Positions 38,420 through 46,262 of a DNA stretch of 64,000 nucleotides are shown here, piece by piece (within the stretch, counting starts at the first letter, position 1; each line of letters starts with the position of its first letter). Origin of the DNA: a virus; IMG/VR virus record IMGVR_UViG_3300028284_000004, positions 1 through 64,000 of that record. One strand, 5' to 3'. The position numbers and the translations under genes are program-made. The notes under the pieces are model-generated. The model made no database searches, was not told the DNA's origin, and saw only the letters and a program-made list of their open reading frames with translations.

Positions 38420-38701
38420 ATGGCATTAACTGAAAAACAAATGGCAGACCGTCTTGCAATGATCAAGAAAGCCGCAAAGAAAGTGGCAAAAGGTACTAAT
38501 GTACAAGCAAAGAGCGTAAAGAAAGAACATAGTCGATTGACTAAGGCAGTAAAGAAAGCTGGTCACCAATCTCCAAGCTCTTTGGATGCTTTCTCTGAGA
38601 AGAATATGTACTATTCAGAACGCGAGTTGAGTACATATCTTCGTGGTACTTCTTATATTGATACATATAATTCAATGAAGAGTTCAGACGAATGGAACTA
38701 A
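38420..38701 (+). CDS. Basic hypothetical protein (93 aa)
   Basis: ATG at 38420 follows the upstream stop. Lys-rich N-terminal half (AMIKKAAKKVAKGTNVQAKS, VKKEHSRLTKAVKKAG), and an acidic, Tyr-rich end (SEKNMYYSERELSTYLRG). Could bind nucleic acid. No family recognised. Confidence 0.7.
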   Translation: MALTEKQMADRLAMIKKAAKKVAKGTNVQAKSVKKEHSRLTKAVKKAGHQSPSSLDAFSEKNMYYSERELSTYLRGTSYIDTYNSMKSSDEWN

Positions 38702-38859
38702 GTGAAAAAGAGGTACTCGGTGCCCGGAAATACTATGCCCTGATCAGAGCAGCTGCTAATGCTCAAAATCCTGAGTTTAAAGCACTCTGGAAAAATAAGT
38801 TAAGGGATCTAATTAAACAAGATAAAGAAGAGGTTGCTTCATATGTTAAGCATAGATAA
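38692..38859 (+). CDS. Small helical protein (55 aa)
   Basis: Overlaps the previous gene by 10 bp and the next one by 17 bp. ELSEKEVLGARKYYALIRAA then FKALWKNKLRDLIKQDKEEV, entirely helical and basic. Unknown function. Confidence 0.65.
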   Translation: MELSEKEVLGARKYYALIRAAANAQNPEFKALWKNKLRDLIKQDKEEVASYVKHR

Positions 38860-39016
38860 ATTGTCACAAGAATATAACGAGGCATGGTTAGATTATTGTA
38901 AACAGATGTATGAGAAAAATCGTCAAGAGCGGTTACTGTGGAAAGAAGCAGCAATATCATATGACGAGTACGTAAGCAATAATTGCCAATTCTTAAAAGA
39001 AACATTTAATAATTGA
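38843..39016 (+). CDS. Small helical protein (57 aa)
   Basis: ATG at 38843 behind AAGAGGTTGCTTCAT. KLSQEYNEAWLDYCKQMYEK, ERLLWKEAAISYDEYVS. Amphipathic helices, one or two Cys. Last ORF of the operon from 37513. Function unknown. Confidence 0.66.
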   Translation: MLSIDKLSQEYNEAWLDYCKQMYEKNRQERLLWKEAAISYDEYVSNNCQFLKETFNN

Positions 39017-39024
39017 AAATAGTT

Positions 39025-39054
39025 GTGTACATTCATGCCAAACTGTGGTATAAT
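39025..39054 (+). promoter_or_regulatory. Early-type promoter
   Basis: GTGTAC 39025-39030, TATAAT 39049-39054, 18 bp spacer. Upstream of 39082; the last six bases before the ATG include GGAGGACTAG. Confidence 0.87.
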
Positions 39055-39081
39055 GTATGTATTATATTCGAGGAGGACTAG

Positions 39082-39396
39082 ATGGCTACAGTTAATTATT
39101 CAGGATCACTGCGATACGATATGCATGGTCGGAAGCGTAAGCAATCACGAACTTCGATACGAAAAGTAAAGAGTGTTGAAGTGTCAGGTATTCATAATAT
39201 TCCTGATTACGATACACATCGTTCTGTATCTCATAGGGAAAAATATCCATCTCTCCCAATGACTGCAGGATATAAAGCTGCACCAGATACTTCTTATAAG
39301 AAAGAAATATCATCCCAATACACAGTTGCTATTGCCTATAATAAGGGTGCATATCAGGTAGTATCAAATAGCGACATCAAACACATCGGTAAATGA
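39082..39396 (+). CDS. Conserved basic phage protein (104 aa)
   Basis: ATVNYSGSLRYDMHGRKRKQ at the start and YTVAIAYNKGAYQVVSNSD near the end form a familiar pattern of T4-like marine phages (VEYSGS...HGKKR...TVGIAxNKGAYQ). Basic, Tyr-rich, probably nucleic-acid binding or a structural small protein. Function not established. Confidence 0.83.
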   Translation: MATVNYSGSLRYDMHGRKRKQSRTSIRKVKSVEVSGIHNIPDYDTHRSVSHREKYPSLPMTAGYKAAPDTSYKKEISSQYTVAIAYNKGAYQVVSNSDIKHIGK

Positions 39397-39418
39397 TTAG
39401 ACAAAGGATAAATTTACA

Positions 39419-39616
39419 ATGGCAACCTATTATACGGTTATGCAATCTCAATTCACCAAAGGTAAAGTTACTACCGAGGTCGTACGCGAAATCAGACCAG
39501 GAACCAATTTCGGTGTCCGTGGCTGGTTCGAAAATTCGTATCTCGGTGTTGACTGGTTTAAATCAGAAAAAGAGGCACGACAAGAAGCCCGCAGGCTTGT
39601 TAACCTCAATAAGTAA
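39419..39616 (+). CDS. Small conserved protein (65 aa)
   Basis: ATG at 39419 behind AAAGGATAAATTTACA. YYTVMQSQFTKGKVTTEVVR, IRPGTNFGVRGWFENSYLG, then a basic helix. The longer shifted frame across the same region starts without a suitable ribosome-binding site. No function known. Confidence 0.75.
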   Translation: MATYYTVMQSQFTKGKVTTEVVREIRPGTNFGVRGWFENSYLGVDWFKSEKEARQEARRLVNLNK

Positions 39617-39627
39617 GGAGTATATCT

Positions 39628-40815
39628 ATGGCAACAGCTAGAGCCAAAGAACAAGCCGCTGATACACGTCGAGCTAATAAGAAAACCATTGACAGCATGT
39701 ACATGGGACCAGAACCAGTATTTTCAAAGGGTGATGTTCCTGAAGACACCAAAACCCAAGATCGTATGTGGGCTAAAGCTGCTAATTGGTATAACTATTA
39801 TTATGCTCCAAAGGACTATGTACCATATGTACTTAAGTATGGTATTGATGTTTTAGGTTGGACAAAGGATCAAGCACGCCGTGTTAAATCTTTAAAGGAC
39901 TTTGAGATCTCAATGACTATTGGTCCAGGCAAGGCATGTGTTATTTGGGCTCGTGGCTTTGAGTACAATAAATCTTGGAAAAAGAAGATCAAAGATCGAA
40001 TGAAAGCGTTATTAGCTTTGGCTATGTCACGTGAAGAGCAGATCGAAGAGCAGGATACTAAACCAAAGGTAACACCTATTAGTCCTTCGGTTCGTACGCG
40101 TGCTAAGATGATGGACACTATCTATGGTGACTTTGATGATCATATTATTGAAGGCTGGATCGAAGGCGACTTTAAACGCAAGCTAGATGTGTACGGCTTA
40201 TGTAAGAAGTATGATATCAAGGGTGCTGGAGTTAATATGTTCCAGGCTCGTATTCAAGAGTTCCTAGATGAATACAATGATGCTTACAATAAAACGTGTG
40301 AGCAAGCCGTTGAGGGTTATAGTCACATCAAACGCACTGATCAGAAGAAAGCCATTAATCAACTTCAAGCAATTATAAATGATTGCGATGCACTCAAACA
40401 GTCAGCTAAAGCAGCTCGACTGCCACGTGCCAAGAAGCCAAAAGCCTCAGATAAACAAGTTGAAAAGATGCAATATATGAAAGACCATATCGAATCTAAA
40501 CTGACTTCGATTAATCCTATCATGATCCCTACTGCATTTAGACTATATGTCTATAACACTAAGCAGAAGAAACTATTCGAATATGTTACGAATAGTACTA
40601 AAGGTTTTGAGGTCAAAGGAACTACGCTACAAAACTTTGATGATAAACTAAGTAGGTGTACTACCCTACGCAAACCAGATGATATCTTGCCAGGTATCCT
40701 TAAGAAGACTCCAAAACAAATCGATAATATTTGGAGTTCATTAACCACCAAAACAGGTCCATGTAATGGACGTATCAATAAAGATTGTATTTTACTAAGA
40801 GTTATGGAGAAATAA
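39628..40815 (+). CDS. Conserved phage protein (395 aa) of unknown function
   Basis: Behind AAGGAGTATATCT. Long, helical and charged: WNYYYAPKDYVPYVLKYG-like block near 55, DVLGWTKDQARRVKSLKDFE, a KVTPISPSVRTRAKMMDTIY linker and a C-terminal INPIMIPTAFRLYVYNTKQ, VTNSTKGFEVKGTTLQNFDD. I recall close relatives in many T4-like marine phages in the same position before the gp33-59-32 block, so a replication or transcription role is likely. Confidence 0.85.
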   Translation: MATARAKEQAADTRRANKKTIDSMYMGPEPVFSKGDVPEDTKTQDRMWAKAANWYNYYYAPKDYVPYVLKYGIDVLGWTKDQARRVKSLKDFEISMTIGPGKACVIWARGFEYNKSWKKKIKDRMKALLALAMSREEQIEEQDTKPKVTPISPSVRTRAKMMDTIYGDFDDHIIEGWIEGDFKRKLDVYGLCKKYDIKGAGVNMFQARIQEFLDEYNDAYNKTCEQAVEGYSHIKRTDQKKAINQLQAIINDCDALKQSAKAARLPRAKKPKASDKQVEKMQYMKDHIESKLTSINPIMIPTAFRLYVYNTKQKKLFEYVTNSTKGFEVKGTTLQNFDDKLSRCTTLRKPDDILPGILKKTPKQIDNIWSSLTTKTGPCNGRINKDCILLRVMEK

Positions 40816-41379
40816 ATGTACGACAGCGATGACCATTCAGAACTTCGACCGTCAGTGATTCCGGCAGTCACATTCAAGACCCGGGTTAGGGATTCAGAAG
40901 ACAGTGGACCTAATCCTTATAAATGGAAAGACGTGAATAGTTACGATCTTTTTGCAAACAAGAAGGTAGTATTATTTTCTTTACCTGGAGCTTTTACCCC
41001 GACATGTTCGACTATGCAACTGCCAGGATTTGAGAAGAAATATGGTAGCTTTCGTGATCTAGGTATCGATGAAATCTATTGTGTATCTGTAAATGATTCC
41101 TTTGTCATGAACAAGTGGGCTAAAGATCAAGGACTACTTAATGTTAATGTGATTCCGGATGGTTCCGGCCGGCTTACTTCAGAGATGCATATGCTAGTAG
41201 CTAAAGATAACCTTGGGTTTGGCTGGCGGTCTTGGCGTTATGCGGTTGTAGTCGATAATGGTAATATCGAGAAATGGTTTATTGAACCAGGAATTGGCCA
41301 TGACGTTGAAGATGATCCATATGGAGAAACCTCTCCGGAAAATATCCTAGAATACTTAAGCTCCAGAGGAGAAAAATGA
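40816..41379 (+). CDS. Peroxiredoxin (Prx5/type II, 187 aa)
   Basis: Thioredoxin-fold peroxidase. Active-site LPGAFTPTCSTMQLPGF with peroxidatic Cys at about residue 64, and IDEIYCVSVNDSFVMNKWAK, matching Prx5-type enzymes that detoxify hydroperoxides, with glutaredoxin or thioredoxin as reductant; the phage glutaredoxin at 18.8 kb could serve. A ~20 aa N-terminal extension precedes it. Overlaps the gp33 gene by 4 bp, so it is co-expressed with replication and late-transcription genes. Confidence 0.9.
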   Translation: MYDSDDHSELRPSVIPAVTFKTRVRDSEDSGPNPYKWKDVNSYDLFANKKVVLFSLPGAFTPTCSTMQLPGFEKKYGSFRDLGIDEIYCVSVNDSFVMNKWAKDQGLLNVNVIPDGSGRLTSEMHMLVAKDNLGFGWRSWRYAVVVDNGNIEKWFIEPGIGHDVEDDPYGETSPENILEYLSSRGEK

Positions 41380-41618
41380 TTGACGAACTAGAAACTAAAA
41401 TTATGACCAAGAAAAGGTTTTCGACAGCAGTAGAAAATTTAGTATTAAGCAATACTTTTACCTACATCGATGCTATTACTTTTATTGTTGAGGAACGTGG
41501 CATGGATTACTCTAATGTAAAGAAACTATTGAGTGATTCACTTATGGCTAAGCTTGAAGCAGAAGCTAGTGGCCTTCGATTAATCGATAAAGAGCAAGGT
41601 AATACATTACCTCTATGA
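41376..41618 (+). CDS. 33: Late promoter transcription accessory protein, gp33 (80 aa)
   Basis: Links the sliding clamp to RNA polymerase at late TATAAATA promoters. KKRFSTAVENLVLSNTFTYI, EERGMDYSNVKKLLSDSLMA and KLEAEASGLRLIDK match marine T4-like gp33 (T4 gp33 is 112 aa). Overlaps the peroxiredoxin and gp59 genes. Its presence, with DsbA, agrees with the late boxes seen here. Confidence 0.88.
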   Translation: MIDELETKIMTKKRFSTAVENLVLSNTFTYIDAITFIVEERGMDYSNVKKLLSDSLMAKLEAEASGLRLIDKEQGNTLPL

Positions 41619-42220
41619 TGACAATGATGGATAGCAAAGCACCTTTTGAAGCTTATAAATTATACAACGCATTAAAGTTACACTTTGAGTCTGATTATGA
41701 TGCGGTGAAGTACCAGTTTAAAACTAGGGCAACACCGCAGTCATTCTTTAAACGCAAGGATAAGTACTTCTTTGCCAAGCTCGCTAAGAAGCATGGCGAT
41801 AACTTGATGAAGTACTATGTTGCTAACTTTATCAATGATGTTAAATATGTAGGAGATATGTTAGACTCAGATGGTGAGACTAACTATAGGGACATGTTAA
41901 AGAAACACGAATCTATCTCATATGTGTTTAAAAACGATATAAATACTTTATCTCAGAAGTTTAATAGCTTCGATGAACTATTCGAGATGAGTGATAATTC
42001 GCATCCGCCTATTATTACTGCATACTTGGAGAGAGATATCTGCCTGGAAACAGTGGTCATTCTCAATAAGCTTATTGGCTTTATGAGACGAGCAGACGTT
42101 CAAATAACAGAAACCATTGTCTGGCCAGAGTTAAGTCGGAAGATAAAAAAGTACGATCATTTTATTTTGATTAATGAAGAAAAAATGAAAGAAATCGTAA
42201 TAAAAGTGTTTACAAACTGA
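41615..42220 (+). CDS. 59: Helicase loader, gp59 family (201 aa)
   Basis: Loads gp41 onto gp32-covered forks. FEAYKLYNALKLHFESDYDA near the N-terminus, FFKRKDKYFFAKLAKKHGDN, a DICLETVVILNKLIGFMRR block and PELSRKIKKYDHFI fit T4 gp59 (217 aa). Start ATG at 41615; a second Met follows. It sits with gp33 and gp32, as in T4. A TATAAATA inside the gene (41938) is probably fortuitous. Confidence 0.88.
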   Translation: MMTMMDSKAPFEAYKLYNALKLHFESDYDAVKYQFKTRATPQSFFKRKDKYFFAKLAKKHGDNLMKYYVANFINDVKYVGDMLDSDGETNYRDMLKKHESISYVFKNDINTLSQKFNSFDELFEMSDNSHPPIITAYLERDICLETVVILNKLIGFMRRADVQITETIVWPELSRKIKKYDHFILINEEKMKEIVIKVFTN

Positions 42221-42237
42221 CAAAACTGTGGTATAAT
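42208..42237 (+). promoter_or_regulatory. Early-type promoter of gene 32
   Basis: GTTTAC 42208-42213, TATAAT 42232-42237, 18 bp spacer, inside the end of gene 59. Gives a leader of about 64 nt before the gp32 ATG. Confidence 0.87.
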
Positions 42238-42307
42238 ACTACTTCTATATTATGAAATAACGTGGATCATTCAGAAATACAACGCATATACAATCGGAGA
42301 AATACAT

Positions 42308-43219
42308 ATGTCTTTTGCAAATTTAAAAACAAACCGTTCAGCCGCAATCTCAAAACTTGTGCAAGCCGCAGAACAAGCCAATCCAAGTGAAACCAAATCT
42401 TACGGCGATGACCGTTTTTGGAAACCTACTCGTGATAAAGCAGGTAATGGTTATGCCGTTATCCGTTTTCTCCCAGCTAAAGAAGGTGAAGATCTTCCTT
42501 GGGTAAAATACTGGGACCACGGATTTAAAGGTCCAACTGGTCTTTGGTATATCGAAAACTCTTTGACTTCTATCGGTCAAGACGATCCTGTTTCAGAGAT
42601 GAACTCAGCACTATGGAACAGTGGTCGTGATGAAGACAAAGCTACTGCACGTGATCGTAAGCGTCGACTACATTACGCAAGTAATATTTTAGTCGTAAGC
42701 GATCCAGGTAATCCAGCTAATGAAGGTAAAGTATTCCTTTATAAGTTCGGCAAGAAAATCTTTGACAAAATCATGGATGTTATGCAGCCGCAGTTTGCTG
42801 ATGAAAATCCAGTAAATCCATACGACTTCTGGGAAGGCGCTGATTTTAAAATTAAAATCCGTCAAGTAGAAGGTTGGGTTAACTACGACAAGTCAGAGTT
42901 TGCACCAGCGAGCGCATTGCATGGTGGTGACGAAGAGCGTCTTGAAAAAGTATATAATGAACTATATTCTCTACAAGACTTCCTTGATCCTAAGAACTAC
43001 AAATCTTATGCTGAACTAAAAGCTAAGATGAATAAGGTTCTTGGTGTATCGGGTGGCGTTGAAGCAGCGGCTCCTTCTTATGAAGAAGTTCAAGCTCCGG
43101 TGCAGAGACAAGTATCATCAGCCTATGAAGCATCTGACGATGTAGAAGTAGTTGCTGATACTAGTACTGATAGTGAAGAAGATACTCTCAGCTACTTTGC
43201 AAAACTAGCAAAAGAGTAA
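42308..43219 (+). CDS. 32: Single-stranded DNA binding protein gp32 (303 aa)
   Basis: OB-fold protein coating replication intermediates. GKVFLYKFGKKIFDKIMDVM, RKRRLHYASNILVVSDPGNP and YDFWEGADFKIKIRQVEGWV are gp32 hallmarks; the C-terminus is acidic for partner binding. T4 gp32 has a zinc site (His64, Cys77, Cys87, Cys90); here the corresponding stretch is WYIENSLTSIGQDDPVSEMN and the whole protein has no Cys, so no zinc is bound there. Leader about 64 nt long; ends in a strong terminator. Confidence 0.95.
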   Translation: MSFANLKTNRSAAISKLVQAAEQANPSETKSYGDDRFWKPTRDKAGNGYAVIRFLPAKEGEDLPWVKYWDHGFKGPTGLWYIENSLTSIGQDDPVSEMNSALWNSGRDEDKATARDRKRRLHYASNILVVSDPGNPANEGKVFLYKFGKKIFDKIMDVMQPQFADENPVNPYDFWEGADFKIKIRQVEGWVNYDKSEFAPASALHGGDEERLEKVYNELYSLQDFLDPKNYKSYAELKAKMNKVLGVSGGVEAAAPSYEEVQAPVQRQVSSAYEASDDVEVVADTSTDSEEDTLSYFAKLAKE

Positions 43220-43261
43220 TACAGAATCCTGCTACCTTAGGATAAAACCTTAACGGTTTAT

Positions 43262-43287
43262 GGGGCTCTTCGGAGCCCCTTTTTTTA
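43262..43287 (+). terminator. Rho-independent terminator after gene 32
   Basis: GGGGCTC-TTCG-GAGCCCC (7-bp stem with a TTCG tetraloop) followed by seven T, in the plus direction. Its T run overlaps the stop codon of the convergent gene. Confidence 0.95.
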
Positions 43288-44991
43288 TACCGCTACAGCA
43301 GAAGAGAGATAGTAACCACGTCTCTCTCTACGTGATGATTGGACAATTGTAGTGTTTGTGCTTGTATCACCTTGTTTAACATTTGATACAATAGGAGCAG
43401 CAGCCGGCGTACCAAAGCCCATTTCTTGGACCATCGCATCGTTCTCTTTAGATGTACCCATAATCAAGTCAGCAGTCGTAAGATCGGTAGTAGATAATCC
43501 TTCAGGAGCAACTGATGGTGGATTAAGCCTTTCTTCTTCAGCTTTAAGTTCATTTTTTGTTCTAAGCTCTTCAGCTGCTCTTGCACCACGGTTAGTATCA
43601 AGACCTTCAGCCATTTTCTCTATTGCCGATGTATCGAAATCGTCACCGAATAAGAACTTAGCAGCCGTAGGACCTAATAGTCCGATAAGCTTCCTTGGAA
43701 TGAATGTAATACCATTGACCAGCATTGACAAGAAGTCAACTAGATATAATCCAGCGACTTTAAGCGTATCCAAGATACCTGCACCAGGGCCCAGGCTTTC
43801 TCGTAATTTCTGAAACCCAAGATACAATCCACCAAGCAACAGAGCAATACCTGCACCTATCGCAATGATTGGTAACATTGGTACTAATGCAGCACTGATC
43901 GATGTAATCATACCACTAAAGAATGCACCGATTGCAGGGAATGCAGTCGTCATCATAAATGCCTGGAATATCTTTAATCCGGTCATGACCGTTTGAATTC
44001 CTTTGAATAATGCACCAACCTTGGCAATAATAGCACCACCAAATTGTAAGGCAATACCAGCAAAGATAGCAGCAACCGTTCCTAAGTTATCACCGAATAT
44101 AGCAAACGCACCTTCGACATCACCTTGGAACAGTTTGACGATACCATTAATAACATTAGTAATACCGGTGATTGCATCATTAATAAATTTACCAAGAGTC
44201 TCGGGGCTAAAAATAGCAAGTGCCAAACCAGTAAGACCTGCAAGGAATCCACCAGTACCTTTTACACCATCAGCAAAGCTATCAAACTTTCCACCTAGCC
44301 CCTGGAGGTTATCACCAATTCTATTCAAAGACGATTGTTGAGCATCAAGAGCAGCAGCAGCTTCCCTACGGGCTTCTTCTTGTCCTGCGGAATCACCTAC
44401 TGCAGCTAGTTGTTTCATTGCAATTTCAGCAGCTTGATTATCGCCTTCTTCAATAGCTCTTAATAACGCAGATTGACCTTCAGCAAATGATTCTTCAATT
44501 TGCATACGGGCTTCTTCATTATCATATAGTCTACCAACACCGGTGTTCAATTTAGAAATCTGATCACCTAACTTATTCATATCCAATTGGCTATTAATAA
44601 TAGCATTCTGGTTTTTAATTGAATCAGTTAGTTGTTGTAGTCCTTGTGTACTTTTATCAGCAGCAAGGTCAGCAGCTTGAGCTCGAGAAGCTTCTAAGGC
44701 ATTAGACTCGGCAACAAGATTATCCAAATTGGCTAAAGCTGTTCTCATTCCCGATTCGGTGGTTTTTGGATTAGACAATCTATCCATAATAGCCTGCAGA
44801 GTATAATCAAGCTTTTGGGTACCGAGATCTTCAGATTTAAGTTTAAGCTCATTAATCTTATTACCAGCAATAAGAAGTTGCTGCTGCGTTTTATTCGAAT
44901 CATTCTCGTTTTTTATATTTGCAGCAATTTCTTTAATACTTTTAGTTTCCTGAGGAATAAACTTGCCGGTTTTTTCATCTCTTAGTGCCAT
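43285..44991 (-). CDS. Tail length tape-measure / baseplate hub protein candidate (gp29-like, 568 aa)
   Basis: Helical, Ala/Gln/Glu-rich N-terminal 200 residues with coiled-coil features, then a long hydrophobic region (GGFLAGLTGLALAIFSPETL, FAGIALQFGGAIIAKVGALF, MLPIIAIGAGIALLLGGLYL). Length is close to T4 gp29 (590 aa), and a coiled-coil part plus hydrophobic helices is typical of tape measures. Position next to gp51/gp26 and a tube-like protein supports this. If so, a tail about as long as T4's is expected. Sequence identity to gp29 is not evident. Confidence 0.65.
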   Translation of the reverse strand: MALRDEKTGKFIPQETKSIKEIAANIKNENDSNKTQQQLLIAGNKINELKLKSEDLGTQKLDYTLQAIMDRLSNPKTTESGMRTALANLDNLVAESNALEASRAQAADLAADKSTQGLQQLTDSIKNQNAIINSQLDMNKLGDQISKLNTGVGRLYDNEEARMQIEESFAEGQSALLRAIEEGDNQAAEIAMKQLAAVGDSAGQEEARREAAAALDAQQSSLNRIGDNLQGLGGKFDSFADGVKGTGGFLAGLTGLALAIFSPETLGKFINDAITGITNVINGIVKLFQGDVEGAFAIFGDNLGTVAAIFAGIALQFGGAIIAKVGALFKGIQTVMTGLKIFQAFMMTTAFPAIGAFFSGMITSISAALVPMLPIIAIGAGIALLLGGLYLGFQKLRESLGPGAGILDTLKVAGLYLVDFLSMLVNGITFIPRKLIGLLGPTAAKFLFGDDFDTSAIEKMAEGLDTNRGARAAEELRTKNELKAEEERLNPPSVAPEGLSTTDLTTADLIMGTSKENDAMVQEMGFGTPAAAPIVSNVKQGDTSTNTTIVQSSRRERRGYYLSSAVAV

Positions 44992-45002
44992 GACCTATAA
45001 TC

Positions 45003-45338
45003 CTATTTCTTGTTATTGAACGCTTGTGCGCCAAAGAATGCCGCAACGATACCAGCAACAGCAACAAAATATGTAGGTGCCATATCGCCTAGTGTTTTAG
45101 CAGCATTGTCTAAACCAATAAGTGAAGCAATTACCACAGCAAATGGGTATAACAATAAGCCAAACAAAGCAAACCATGTCATATTACGTTGTGCATCACG
45201 CATAGCATCTTCATCATCAAGACGCTTACGTTTTGCATCAAGCATAAGCTCGTATTCTTCTTTACTAATATGACCATCACCATTCAAGTCATATTCTGAC
45301 AAGTCGTCACACGTCATTTTCTTTTCTTCTTCAGCCAT
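45003..45338 (-). CDS. EF-hand protein with two membrane helices (111 aa)
   Basis: A canonical EF-hand loop DLNGDGHISKEE (residues 17-28; Asp, Asn, Asp, Gly, Ile, Glu at the key positions) preceded by a helix and followed by another, then two hydrophobic segments (WFALFGLLLYPFAVVIASLI and FVAVAGIVAAFFGAQAF). Calcium binding is likely. A Ca-binding membrane protein inside the tail gene block suggests a virion part or membrane contact during infection. Read 2 bp after gp51 stop. Confidence 0.82.
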   Translation of the reverse strand: MAEEEKKMTCDDLSEYDLNGDGHISKEEYELMLDAKRKRLDDEDAMRDAQRNMTWFALFGLLLYPFAVVIASLIGLDNAAKTLGDMAPTYFVAVAGIVAAFFGAQAFNNKK

Positions 45339-45340
45339 CT

Positions 45341-45535
45341 TTATCTCCGCCTTTGAGCTTCTTGTTTTTTAAGTCTATCATTTTCTTCTTTGATAAAATC
45401 TTGTAGAAGAGATACATAGATTTCCCTCTCCCACGGCACCATCTCGTTTAGCTCGGTTAAGCTATAACTGTGGTGCTGCATCATCGCGAAGTTAGTCTTA
45501 AAATGATTGACTAAACTTTCATGAGAGAGGCCTAC
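45341..45535 (-). CDS. 51: gp51-like baseplate hub assembly protein, -1 frame extension of gp26
   Basis: The open stretch (about 64 codons) reads VGLSHESLVNHFKTNFAMMQ, then HHSYSLTELNEMVPWEREIY and a basic end. This matches the SLTEL-NEM-PWEREIY pattern that I associate with gp51-type hub assembly chaperones. The frame has no ATG until a pair at 45479-45484, without a decent ribosome-binding site, and a TGA just upstream of the slip site. The likely route is a -1 frameshift at T TTT TTT at the end of gp26, giving a gp26-gp51 fusion. An internal start would leave 47 residues. Confidence 0.75.
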   Translation of the reverse strand, partial: VGLSHESLVNHFKTNFAMMQHHSYSLTELNEMVPWEREIYVSLLQDFIKEENDRLKKQEAQRRR

Positions 45536-46227
45536 GAAAAAAAACTTTGAATACCTTTTAATTCAATGCTGTTTTCGTGTTCACATTTAGTACATACAAA
45601 TTCTATATTATGAACTAATGCCGGTAAGTCTTGGAAGAACTTTGCTAACTTTTGGAATTGACCACTGTTTAAGCTATCAATAAAATCAGTTAAACTCTTT
45701 CTTGTTTCGTCTTTACACGGATATACATTATCATTATCAAAGATATTAACCATGCACTTGGTCATTAGTTGCAAAATAGCTTCCGTTCCTTCCGTGCCAG
45801 CTTCGAAATCTCCAATAGTTGGATATCGCATAGTGACACCAATAGTATCAGTGACCTGAATAATCTTTGAATCTTCATCGACTCCAGTCACTTCAATCTC
45901 TTCAAGATTTACTTGTGTCTCATGCGGATGTTCGCACTCTGAGCACTTAGCATTTAGGTCAGCAGTTTCACCAACTGATTTTGATCTAAGCTTTAAAAAC
46001 AAAGTCTCGATATCAAAAACCGCAAGCTCATCTACATTAATATCATCAAAGACACATGCCTCGATAACATCCTTTACTGCCTTCATGATTTGTCTTTGAT
46101 CTTTCGATTCAAGAGCAATCATAAGAATCTTTTCTTCTTTGACCAAATAAGGTCTATAATCTACTTCAACACCGGTTGAAGGAATAACTGTACTGTATTT
46201 CGAGCTATTCACTACTGGTAATGCCAT
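45532..46227 (-). CDS. 26: Baseplate hub assembly protein gp26 family (231 aa)
   Basis: Matches the T4 gp26 type: STVIPSTGVEVDYRPYLVKE, EEKILMIALESKDQRQIMKA and DIETLFLKLRSKSVGET. Two CxxC knuckles (CSECEH near 95, CTKCEHE near 217) could bind zinc. Part of the tail hub assembly apparatus; not expected to be abundant in virions. ATG behind TTAGGAGAAGATT. The frame ends three codons after the start of an eight-T run, which is the slip site toward gp51. Similar in layout to the lambda G/GT tail chaperones. Confidence 0.86.
   Translation of the reverse strand: MALPVVNSSKYSTVIPSTGVEVDYRPYLVKEEKILMIALESKDQRQIMKAVKDVIEACVFDDINVDELAVFDIETLFLKLRSKSVGETADLNAKCSECEHPHETQVNLEEIEVTGVDEDSKIIQVTDTIGVTMRYPTIGDFEAGTEGTEAILQLMTKCMVNIFDNDNVYPCKDETRKSLTDFIDSLNSGQFQKLAKFFQDLPALVHNIEFVCTKCEHENSIELKGIQSFFS
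45537..45544 (-). promoter_or_regulatory. Slippery site T TTT TTT (-1 frameshift candidate)
   Basis: Eight consecutive T on the minus strand, three codons before the gp26 stop. In the gp26 frame this reads AGT TTT TTT TCG TAG, so the canonical heptamer X XXY YYZ is met as T TTT TTT. Slipping by -1 reads TTC GTA GGC and enters the gp51 frame. Confidence 0.72.
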
Positions 46228-46262
46228 AATCTTCTCCTAATAATATATTATGTCAAATAATT

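Noticed and set aside
39393-39641. 82-codon ORF overlapping the 39419 gene
   Set aside because: Different frame of the better-supported small gene; poor start context and unusual composition.
41938-41945. TATAAATA inside gene 59
   Set aside because: No gene start at a sensible distance on this strand; gene 32 has its own early promoter, so I treat it as chance or a minor site.
43352-43813. Long plus-strand ORF opposite the tape-measure candidate
   Set aside because: Shadow of the minus-strand gene; low-complexity Ser/Ala composition and no ribosome-binding site.
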